A DNA stretch of 64,000 nt, taken from positions 806,001 to 870,000 of the forward strand of contig NW_026971149.1 in the NCBI RefSeq assembly GCF_963678635.1, written 5' to 3'. Under the pieces are notes generated by a model, which did not search any database, was not told where the DNA came from, and worked only from the letters and a program-made list of their open reading frames with translations. The position numbers and the translations under genes were made by a program. How positions within the stretch are numbered: position 1 is the first letter of the stretch; each line of letters opens with the position of its first letter. This DNA comes from Symsagittifera roscoffensis. Its lineage: Eukaryota > Xenacoelomorpha > Acoela > Convolutidae. Shown here piece by piece: positions 43,301 to 55,300 of this stretch.

Positions 43301-46300
43301 GATGGCAAAGGTCCTGCGTTCGAATCTGACCAGGGTCAGTGTTTTTTAAACGGGAAATTTTGTTTCGTATAAAATTTTCGGCCGATTATCTGTCTGCTTA
43401 TCTGTTGTCAGCTAACTTGTCACATCGTGGAATGTTTTTTTTGTTGCTGCCCGCATTTTTCTTGAATGTTACTTTAAATGTTTGATTTTTTCTTTAATCT
43501 GTAATGTAATATTACATTTACTTACTTTGACTTTGTAATTCTTTCTTTGTTTTTGTTTTTGCTAAAACAAAGTTCTGCTGCCCAAATTATTTCGGCTTAA
43601 TGACCTAATTTTGGGTCGGATCAGGGAAAACAAAATTTTAACACACCTTTCCGCACGTTTCAAGTTGGTTGTAAGTTTACCAATCGGTTTGAAATTTATT
43701 TTTTTTCGTTATGGAAAATTATTTCCAATTTTATAAGAAAAATTTTAATTTTTCTCAGAAACTCGTGCTGATTTTCAAAAAAGGGGCGTCAATTGAGCCT
43801 GCGAGCCTACATACTCCCTTAGAGTGTCTTTCAATTTGACCCTCTGTCTACAGCCTTGGAAAAAATCTGTGGGGCAATATTTGACCCATATTTCTGTGAG
43901 GAGTATTTGACCCGTATTTTTGATTTTTTCTTTTCGCTTTCTTGAAAACTACCCCTCTCAATTTTGACTTTCTTGTTTCAATGAATGGAACGTTTTTGAA
44001 AAGTTCCTTGCATATGCGGCTATTCCTCCCTTTTCGAAAACTAACCTCTCAAATGTGATTTTGTCGGTTCAGTGGAGAAAATGGGCTTTGGGAAATTCTC
44101 TGCAATATATGTCACCCACAGAGTTATCGGCTTTTTGGAAAAGACAAAAGTTTGATTTTTGTACTGTTTTTAAAACTTTTTGAATATTCTCGAAAACTTT
44201 GTCTTCAAATCTGAGATTTTGGGTTCAATTTAAAGAACGAGCCAAATCTGAGATTTTGGGTTCAATATAAAGAACGAGTTTTGGGAAGATCATTTGCGTA
44301 CTCGACTACGTCCAAATTTTCCTGACATCAAACGTTGTGGCCCTCGGAAATTTTGATTTTTTAACTGTTTTTCAAGTTTCGACTTTTCTCGAGAACTACT
44401 CTCCCAAATATGAGATTTAGGTCCAATCAAAATTAGATTTTTATGGATTCTTTTTGCCAAAGCGGCTTCAAGCTGTTTTTTTTAAAAAGTTTTTTGGTTC
44501 TCGTTAACTATACTGCCAAATCTGATATCACAGGTGTAATAGAAGCAACAGGTTGTTGAAAGCATACGCTCATAAGTGGCTACACGCAGTTTATTTGAGA
44601 AAAACAATTCTGGCCTTTAAACAAGTCAGAGTTATGGGTCTTTAACAGTTATTGGAAACTTTTTGGTTTTACTCGATAACTACCTTGCCAATTGTCAGGT
44701 TGTGTTCAATCGAGAATCCGGTTTGGGAAATCTTCTCTGCTCAAGCGACCACAACTTGATTTTTGCAGAGAGCAGTTATGGATTTGGAAAAGTTTTTTGT
44801 TTTTAAAAGTTACGACCGTTTCTTTAGAAGCTTCTAGAATTTTTTTCCAAATTTTTGCATTCAAATCTGAGATGAAAAGTTCTATTTAAATAAATGGTTG
44901 CGATAACTTTCCTGCAGAAGCGGCAACTATTTTTTGAGAAATGTTATCTCCTTCAGGAAATTGGTTGTCAATCTTCCGCACCATCCAGTCGTAAATCCGA
45001 ATAAGCCGGGTAAGGTGCGCCGAGTCCTTAATGGGGCTTCTAACTTTCACGGCACATCCTTAAATAAGTCCTTATTGGTGGGTCTGGACCTACTCCAGAA
45101 TTCATTTTTTGTACTTTTGCGGTTCCGTCAACTTAAGTACTCCGTCTCCGCGGATGTACAGGGTATGTTCCTCCAGGTAGGAGTCCTCGCCCGCGATCAA
45201 GTTTCGCTCCTTTTTTTTGTGGTAGGAGGATACCACTTCCGATGTGGTAGTTCACCAGTACACTCGCCATATATTCGGCGCGCGGGATTCGCCTACGGGC
45301 GCCAATTTCGCGTTGCGAAAAACAGCAACTGATAATATGTCCACATACCCTGAGGCCGCCTCAGTTATAAATGAAAATTTTTTACATGGACGATTACTTC
45401 GATTCGTTCGAGAACGTTACCCATGCAATTTAAGTGAGCCTTGATTTGGTTTCGTTACTTAAGTTAGGAGGATTTAATTTGACTAAATTTGTCAGTAATG
45501 CTGAAGAAATCACTTCAGCAATGAACCCCGAGGATTGCGAAACCTCGTCTTCAACAATCAAGGAAATGTGTAACGGTGACAACAATCATCACACGTTCTA
45601 GGGCTTAAGTTGGACCTTGTGAAAGACACATCGGTTGCTAGCAGAGGCGTGAATCGTCCTCTCGATAAGGCATTAACTCAACGAACCGTCTTGAGTTTCG
45701 TCTCTTCTGTGTTTGATCCTGTTGTGTTAGTAGCTCCTTACACCGTTAGGGCCCGTCTGTTGCTTAAAGATATTTGGAAAATCAGTGGCCAAATTTGGGA
45801 GGACGAATTGCCGGAAGACATAAGAGATAAAATTCTCGAGTGGCACTCCTGTCTCTCTCTCTCTTTGGGCAATGGACTTTTCCCCGTTGTTATTTCACAG
45901 AGCCTGTGGATCAAATTGAGCACCACGTGTTCGGTGATAGCTCGCAGGACGTTTTCTGTGGGGTTGAATTTTTGCGTGCGCGACTCTCGAGTTCGCTCAA
46001 AACTCAAATATCCTTCATCTTTGGTAAAACTCGCGTTGCACCCATGAAAGCATTATCTATACCGAAGCTAGAGCCTCAAGCTGCTCTGCTCGCCACACGT
46101 CTGAAAAATGATATACTGACCGCCCTTACTGTCTGCAATCATCATGTCTACATGTGCACAGATAGTACTACAGTTTTGCAGCGGCTTAACTCCACTGAAA
46201 TTTACCTGTATTCGTCGCGAACCGTGTCGGCGAAATCCTCGAATCGACCACTATCGATGGCCATGTTCTGAGCGGTGAAAATCCAGCTGATACCGGTACG

Positions 46301-49300
46301 CGGGGGATTTCTTCGGAAGCCCTCAAAGATAGCAGCTGGGTTATTGGTCCGAGCATTCTCAGGACTACTGATTGGCCGTTTATACCCGACGAACGTGTAA
46401 TCAATGAAATTCGTTTAAAAGGTCCTGCTTGTGATGTTGATAATTGCTTGGAGACATCATCTTCCTTCGTCACCGATGTCACATCCATCAAACATCCCGA
46501 AAATGGGTTCAATTGGGAAAGGTTCAGTCCTTTACAAGATATAGACGAGTAGTCGCCTTTATGTTGAGGATGCTGCCTTCACATAAGCATTTTCGCGGTA
46601 AGGACTTACGAGTCACCGACCCCACTGAACTTGGTTTTGCAGAAAGCAAACTGATTCATCTTGCTCAGATGGAATTCTTCCTCATTGAGTTAAAAACACT
46701 CACCGCTGGCAAACCTGTCAAGAATAGTAGTAAAATTGCCACATAGTCACCATTTGTCGGTCCCGCTGGTATCATCCGTTCCATCGGACGGATCGTGCGC
46801 TTAGTGAATACCGAGTTTGATACTAAGCACCCAATATTACTCGACGCCCGACATACCCTAGTTCGTTTGTTGGCCCGCAGCTTTCACCACAAGCTTTTTC
46901 ATCAAGGTTTAGATTACATGCGCTCTGTTTTAAATATGAAATATGCAATACTTGGGTTGCGTCGACTACTTCGGTCAATCGAAAGTCAATGTGTAGCATG
47001 CCGTAAAAGCAAAGGAAGTACCATCCAGCCAGTTACCTCCGATTTACCTGTCGAACGTCTCAGGTATAAGCAACCACCCTTTAATCATACGGTTGTGGAT
47101 TACTTTGGACCGCTTTACGTTCCGGTTTGCTGAAGCACTGAAAAGAGATGGGGATTTCTTTATACTTGCCTCACCACCAGGGCTGTACACCTTGAGATTG
47201 TACCATCTCTGGACACTAATTCTTGTGTCATGGGCCTTGAACGGTTCATTGCGCGTCGTGGTACACCAAGCACAATCTGGTCGGATAACGGCACGAACTC
47301 CGTTGGTGTGGAAAAGGAATTACTTGCCTGCATCAAGAGCTGGAATGGCATTGCTCCGACCATTTTTGCACACAAAGGTGTTGCTTGGAAATGTAACTCG
47401 CCAGGCGCACCCGATCATGGCGGCTCCTGGGAGCGCCTCGTCCGAAGCGTGAAGCGCGTGCTTTACGATATACGAGGCAGTAGGTGAGTCACGGAAGAGG
47501 TGTTAGGAACAACACTCTGCTTAGTTGAGCAGGCTTTGAATTCGAGGCCAATCACTCCAGTTAGTACTGATTCACGTGAGTTAGAAGCGTTAACCCCAAA
47601 CCACTTTTTGCTTGGACAACATGCCACAAGCTTTCCTTCGCTTTTACCTGGGGAGCACTTCGACCACAAGAAAACTTACGTGCGAGCGCAGTCATATGCT
47701 AACACGATTTGGTCTCGTTGGCTTCGAGAATATGTTCCCTCACTGAATAAGCGTGTCAAGTGGCACACTCATTCTGACTCCACTCTTAAGACAGTCGATC
47801 TCGTGTGGGTGATTGAGACCGATAGTCAGCGTGGGTACTACCCTCTCGCCCGAATCGTCAAGTTAAACTACGGACAGGACGGTTGCGCTCGATCCGCCCT
47901 TGTTAAGACCGCAATCCGTGAAGTCACTCGGCCGACAGTTAAGCTTGCTCCGGTTCTTCCTTCTTCAGGGGGGGGGGGGGGGGGGGAGGATTTTGCAACG
48001 CAAATGTAAGCGAGAGTATAAATGCATATAAAACCAAGTTGAAATGTATATGCCATTTGTCAGTAGAAATCATGAATGCTTAATTTTAACTCATGAATGA
48101 GAGCGTGGAGTTTTGAAGCAAAAAAACAACCCAAATACTGACCAATAATCAGACCAATGCAATGTCCCCACGTTTTCTATCAGGTTATTCGGTTTCTAAA
48201 ATCAAATCGGCTACTTCCGGCACTGCAGAGGTATCATATTGGGCGAATCTCGTGGCTACTAGAGCTTTTATTGTTTTAAAAGAAGACTTGTTTGTTTACT
48301 AAAAAACTTGCAACCGTGATGGGGTTGGTTTGCCTTGACACGAGCTGTATTGTTATATTTTAAATTAAATTTATTGTCTCTAATTGATTGACAGCTTGAA
48401 CAGTGAAATTAGCAAGGCTCTTTTTCCTTTCCACACCTCCCATTTGAAACGCTTTCATGGCGTAACAATTGGTTTTACTTGTTAAGGAGTGCATACCAAT
48501 TATGCGTAGACTTTGTCTGCTGAAATGTCTGCAGAATTTTCAGGTTTAGAGAAGAGGAAAAAGAACCTTAAGCAACTAAGTGTAGTTTAGCAGTTGGGTG
48601 CTTTTGTGGTGGTCGTGTTGAGTTCGTAATCCGTCTCACTTTCAATCTCATCTAGTGGAATTGAGGTATTCTCCGCTTTCTTCAGATATTCACATGCTTC
48701 CAGACATTCTGCCTCTAATCACATACAGTTTTTGCCATTGTAGGGTTCTTTTGTTCCTACGTTGGTTTTCTCTTAAATTAGGTGTACACTAGCTTGTTTA
48801 AAACGGCTTAAAGTTGCAATAAAAAAACGTCAGCGCGAACCAGTACAACAATTCAACGTCAGCAACAATTCTTACATCTGATTTCAATTCCATTGCTAGA
48901 TGAAGCTGAAATCTTGCGTGTTGCTCAGATAATTAATCACACATCCCTGTTTCAACCAAGTTCCCTGAGAAGCCTTAGTTTTTATGCAAACTCGTACTTA
49001 ATTATAATACAAACTCAAAACGTTTTATGTTTTGAGAGGGAAAAATTGAGTTTTTTACCGGTAAATGAAAAATTGCCCTGTCTTAAGTTGCTTTGAAATT
49101 TGTTGCTCAAGTTAATAATTTGGGGAAATAGATTTTTCTTTCAAACCCTTTTTGAAATTAATTTTTGCAATCCGAGTCAGACTAGAAAGGTTCTTACTTA
49201 AGACCAAACTGGATCCAAGATGTAGGTTGTACCTGAATTAGGGCGAGAAACAGTTGGTGCTGACTCTTTGTGTGGCAACGGGGGGGGGGGGGGGCAAGTG

Positions 49301-52300
49301 AGTAGTATCTCATGTACCTTTGCGGTATTGGTTCTTTTTGAAGATGGAGAAGCAGTCTGTGAGAATACACTTGTTGAACTCCTCCTCCCACATCCAGAAC
49401 TGTGTCCCTTCACAGGGTATTCTGCGCCCATCGAACTCACACGGCAAGTCAATCTCCGTCATGCCATTCCTCCCGCCCACCACTTCCACGCAAATGAGCA
49501 GCACAACAGCCACAATTAACATCCCACTAGTCCACTCTCCACTCATAACCAGCACAAGTTAACTACTTAAATCACCAGGCAAACTTGAGCAGTCTAGTAG
49601 CTGCGCAAAATGCAAACACTTCGCAAAAGTTGTTCAAGTCCCCGAGATATGACTGACATTTGCTAGAGGCTGCGCCCACACCTTGTTTGCTTTTCATTTC
49701 CACTTTTTCAAAATATTATTTTTTGATTCCATAACAGAATCGAGTGAAAAATTGCGTCCAAAATTGTCGGAATAATAATGCCATTAACATTTTCATGACA
49801 CCAGAATTTGACATTTGAAAAAAAACTTAAGTTCTGGGCCAGTTTTATTGTGAATACAAGATATGCGTCTTGCAATGTGACTATTTGAACAACTATCTTT
49901 TCATATGCTATCTTTCATCTATGCTTGCATTTCGCGTTCGTCCGTTGTTGTTTTTCAGCAGAATTATAAATAATAGATATAATTGAACAGCAACGATCAA
50001 TTGTACTCTGTTGTGTGTTTTTGTTCTTTTTGGAAGAATAAGGACAGACTGAATGTGGGAGCATAGCTTCTCCATCATGTGTCCATCTGTATAGCCAGGT
50101 CAGCCCATTACACTCTCAATGCACTCACATAGTGGCATGAATTTGGATAGAAGAGAACGAAATGGACAAATGAGTTTCCACAGTACAGTTAAGTGCAGTT
50201 GGACATTTCGGTCAAGTAAAATATTCGAAAACGTTTCTGATCTCTGGAGAAAAGGTTTCCCTCATACTTTAAGTGCTATTTGGCAGAGTATTGATACAAC
50301 ATATTAGCTGGTGTTTACCCATTTCACTTTGAGTCGAAGCTCTCCTGAGTTTGTCTGCTCTTAATTCAAATTGTGTTTGCATTTTTCGCAATTGGTCTTC
50401 CTTATTACACAACGAGCTTCAGCGAGTTCAATGTAGTCGTACGACTATTCTTTTTCCAACCTAAGTCGCCACTCTTGGTGACATTTTTTGACCTGGCTGC
50501 TTTGGCAGTTTGATAGCATGCCTGCAGTGACAAACTTGAGATTGAAATTGATTTTTATGCAGATAATGTAATATAGAAATTGATTTACGATAGCCCATTT
50601 AGATACGTACATGGATTTCGAATGGACTAAATGGATTTATACGTAAGAAAGAAATCAATTTTATTGCAGTGGATTTAAATGGACTTTCGAAAGGTTGTGA
50701 AAATCTGCATAATCTCAACAAAACTGATTCAACTTAACTCTTTTTTTGTTAAGCAAATTTGAGTATTCAAGAAAATCTCCATCAGAGCTACAGGGAGCAA
50801 GAGCCACTCGAGCAAAGTTTTTAACCGCAAACTATTGCGTTTAAGGGATTCCTTCCCAAATTGTGCAAAAGTAAGGGTTCCCCTCGCAGTGAGATGTAAA
50901 ATTATGTAAAACTTATTCAAATGTCACTTTCATTATCAACATTCCAGGCTCATTTTTGTTAGGCAAATGACCCATAAATAAAATTTTTAAAATCAGAAAA
51001 TTTTTTTTGGTGCAGAAAATTTACATACTAATTATCCTCGTAGTTTTTTTCAGGCCAAACATCAAAACAAAAGTCAATCGAAAAGCAAACGTTAAAATTT
51101 TTTTCCACTATTTCTCTATGGTTCGATAGTTTCGGAAATCTGAATATAACCCAGCCACTGAGGGTGTTTTATTTGGTTTACCCTCAGTGCCGGTCCCAAG
51201 CCTGGATAAATGGGGAGGGTTTCACGTCAGGGAGGGCATCCGGTGTGTAAAACCCCCGCTTCACTTAACTATGACAGCACAAAACCAGCCAATGGCCCTC
51301 AGTCCCCAGCGGCCCTTAAATGGGCAGAGGATGCTAAGAGTCCCTGGGTTAAACAGCCGTACACACGATCATAGAGAAGGACTCAAGTTGAAGGTGTGTA
51401 CTGTAAACGTGGGTACAGTAAGACCTCAGGTACAGTAGAGGTCAGCGAGTTCTGCTACCTGGGGAACATGCTGCACTCTGAAGGAGGAGCTGAAAGAGCT
51501 GTCAGACACAGGATCTACGTTGCTTGGTTTAAGTGGAGGGAACTGAGCAGCTTGCTATGCAATGCCACCGTCCCTATGAAGCATCGGGCAAGGGCATTAA
51601 GTACCTGCATACGCTCAACCATCTTGTATGGAGCTGCAACATAGGCACTCACACATAGAGAAGAACAGTTATTATAGAGATGTGACCGCCGGATGCTCAG
51701 AATGGTCTGCAATGTGTCGCTGTCAGACCGAATGCCAAGCTCAGAAACCCTCAGAAGATATGGTCTAGAGGATATTTTGCTGGTCATAACGAAGCGAAGA
51801 TTGACTTGGTTTGGCTACATCCACAGAAGACAAGATAAAGATAACCCGCTAAGGAAAATCTTGCACACAGAGGCACCAGGTCGCAGACCAAGAGGATGAC
51901 CCAAGAAAACCTGGAAAGAGTGCCTCAAGCAAGATATGGCAGCCACTGGTGTACACGAGACTGCAGCTGAATACCGAGCTGAATGGAGAGCTGTCATAAC
52001 CGTCTAACCTCTTTAGAAGGGACAAGAAGACGCTAAAAGGAAATGTAATGTAATGTATAGGCATTAAGTCTCAAATTTTGTTACACGAAAGGCTTTGATT
52101 CTCGGAAATGTCAATTTTTTGTTGACCGTGTTTTGGACTTTTCTCGATAAGCATCCTGCCGAGTTTGGTATCATACTGGTTTAATCGATCCAACAGTTTG
52201 TTAACCTTATAATTTCGTTTGCTCAGTTTCTTTTAGATAAAGTTATGGCCTTTAAACAAGTGAAAATTTCAAAGTTGGACTGTTTTTGAAAGTTTTTTTA

Positions 52301-55300
52301 CTCGACTCGAAAATACCATGTCAGTTCTCAGGTTAGCGTTCAATTTAGAAACCCGCTTTTGGAAATCTTACCCATTTCACTGGCCACGACCTGCATTTAG
52401 GAGAAAAAAGTTAACGATTTTGGACAGCCAAGTTTATGAATTTTTACCGCTTTTCAGAAACTTCTAGATTTTTTTGAAAACTAGCCTACAAATCTGAGAT
52501 GAAAATTCCAATCAGAAGAAGCGGTTGCGCGATTTTTTCCTGCAGAAACGGCTCTTTATTAATTTTTTTTACGAAAAAGGTTAGTTCTTTGAGAAATTTC
52601 ATAAATCTCAACAATTTTCACTCTTCTGATTTGTTTCAGTTGAGAAACAATTGAGGTTTTTGTAATAAGTCTAATTGGCTCTTTCTCCTTTTACCCCCAC
52701 CTGAAAATTTTTACATGTAAATTTGTTGACCACATTGTCCGATTGTTATGAAAATTTACATGCAGACTAATAAGGCCACGGCAAACATATTTGGTCTTCA
52801 TACTCAACCTCGTAAAACCACTCGTTACACTAATAAGTTGAAACTGGCGTGAGGTGAGGGGAAAACGAAAAAGAGCCGTCTAATTTTATAAATTACGCAT
52901 TTCGTCCGGCATCAGTATGACAATTTCAAAGAATATCGATTGGTTGCCTCCAGCTTTATGTGAGCCCTGGGTCTCTTTCATCGAGACATGAATGTTTTGT
53001 TTCACCTAGTTTTTTTCATCGTTTCTCGTTTTTTTTTCGAATTATGCTTTTTCATGATTGTGTTCTATCGCAAGTGGCGCGGAGCTCCGCTTCGCCTCTC
53101 TGTTTGAATAATCAGTTGAAACAATTAGCTCAACTTATTCAGCACATGCGCAGATATTCGTATGCTTCGTTTGGAATGTGAGTTAGTCTTTTGTTACCAA
53201 ACTCCGCAATACTGTTCGTAATGCCCAAAATTTCAGTTTTCTTAAGGATTTTTTTTCAACAAATTTTGTACAGGGATTGCCTGAAAAGGTTTATTAAGTT
53301 TGTATGACAACATTTTTTCCAAGATGTCTTGTACCTTATCGTATGAAACGCCTTGTCGTTGAATGAATGTCCTTACGGGTTCTATTTTCAATTTGGTTGT
53401 GTATTTAGGACTCGGAGTATCTGCACTCCTACCTGTCCCAGCTGGTGGCCCGCTTTGGCTCCCCTGGCAACATCCGACTGATGAAGAGCAGGTTCCAGAC
53501 TCTGTGGGGCTCCTCACACCTGCTGCTGATGCAGCTCGCTGGTTACCGGGAGGCCACCACCTTCTGGCCCCAGACTGACTTCGTCATCAACCTCAGCGAG
53601 AGCGACGTCCGCATCAGGTCTACCAATTCACTCCATAGAAACAAGTTGAACTTCCACATGCTAACTGTCCATTTCAGGAACCATGGGTGTCAGAAGGGCT
53701 TGATTGGTTGAATAAAACCACCATCAAATTACTGAGCTAAAAAGTAGAACTCTATTTCACGCTGAACAAACCAAAAGCGCTGCGTTAAAACATCGATCGG
53801 GATAGCTTGAACTAGATATGGCACCAACGATGGTCACGTTTCTTCTAAAACTTCTGAAGTTAATTGAAAGCGAAGCCTTGTTACTCCTAACTGTCGCTCA
53901 GCATGCCAACAAAACAGACTTCATCTCACCTTTGCTCTAAACTCTCTACAATCCAATTTTAAAATTTCACCAGGAGAAATTATCTGAACATTAACAGACT
54001 TTTCAAAATATGCAATGCGATCTCAGAACAGATTGACGCTATGACAAAACCATATGACGCGCTTTGGACCGAAGTAAGAAAGCACGATTGAATGTCATAC
54101 TGCATGCATAATGTCCCTGATCTGCTATTCGTTTTAGTTTATGAAGTTCATAAAAATGAAGAAACCAGCTTGCACGTTAAAAAATAATTATTTTTTCTCC
54201 AATTAGTGTTCTCATTCTCATAAACTAGTCACTGTTCTTCAGTAAGCAACTCGGCTCACAAAACTGCAAGAAAATTGACCTTGCGTTTTTATGATAGTGG
54301 TAAAGCACTCGTCGTCTAGTGGTGAAGCCTAAGTGGTACGTGAAGTGAATTGTTTTTGTTCACGCATGTTTTCGCGATTAAATGTAGTTTCATTGTCTTT
54401 TTGACTGAACAAGCTACTATAGTGCAAGCTACAAAGTTGATGGAGACAAAAATTGCTCCGAATTTTACAGGCTCTCTCATGATGCTATTTGATGCTATAT
54501 GATACGGAACAATATATCGATGGTTATTTCGAGTTGCACAGCAGCTAAATTATCTTAGAACTTCTTTTACCCATTGATTCAGTTTTTTCTCACTTTATTA
54601 TTCGAAAACAAAACAAAACAAACTTCCCAGACGCCCTTTGTGTCATTTACCATTTGTGTCCTTCCCTCACCCCCTCCTTCCTCTAGTTTATGTCATACAT
54701 GTGTCTGTTTAGACCGGTGGATGAGCTGGAGGGGATGTTGAGTATGAACAGAGGCATGTCATTCATCACTGGGATGAAGGCGGTAGCCAGGAGTCAGTTC
54801 ATGAAAAGACAGGGAGTGAACCAGACATTCTACCAGTGCGACGGACACATGTTCAGACTGTCTGCCAGGAGGTACGCTCCCATCAATTCATGCAAACTAC
54901 ATGCAAACTGCTGATGAATTACCAAACACTCATTACTATACCTTCTCAGTAAGCCTAATGACACTGGCAACGCTTCAGCTATTTATTAAACGGAAAAAAC
55001 TAAATGGGTCCAAGAAAACTATTGAAATTGAAATATTGAAATTTTCAAGCAGTGAAGACAGATAAACTGTCCATAAAAGAATCGTGAAGAATTTCATTTC
55101 GGTTGACAAATTTGTATAGAAAATCCAAAAAAGTAACAAAATGAATTGTGATTGCTTCTGTCTGGCTGAAATTTAACTATGATTTAGCAAATTTGTCTGT
55201 TTATTCTGTAAACGTTTGAACATTCATTGTTTGAATAGTTTTCACTGACTACATTAAATGTAACGAGTGTGTTTAGGGTACCGTATGGAGTTCGATTCTC

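Larger units (their letters stand above)
38516..53408 (+). other. XYLT intron 5 (14.9 kb, transposon-filled)
   Basis: Begins GTCAGT and ends GTATTTAG. It holds the copia, BEL and LINE relics, the SINE-like copy 2, two copies of an AT-rich dispersed repeat and a possible nested minus-strand exon. Stretches with nothing recognisable: 38516-39229, 41310-43260, 48010-49310, 49560-51180 and 52610-53408. Confidence 0.75.

Noticed and set aside
49198..49562. Overlapping ORFs on both strands through the G15 run at 49280
   Set aside because: Only the minus-strand frame with signal peptide and donor has support. The others are shadows or read Pro/Gly runs from the homopolymer.
54687..54712. Upstream acceptor CCTTCCTCTAG for XYLT exon 7
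   Set aside because: It has the better pyrimidine tract, but using it would shift the frame and split the conserved junction. The AG at 54711-54712 restores the AGA codon.
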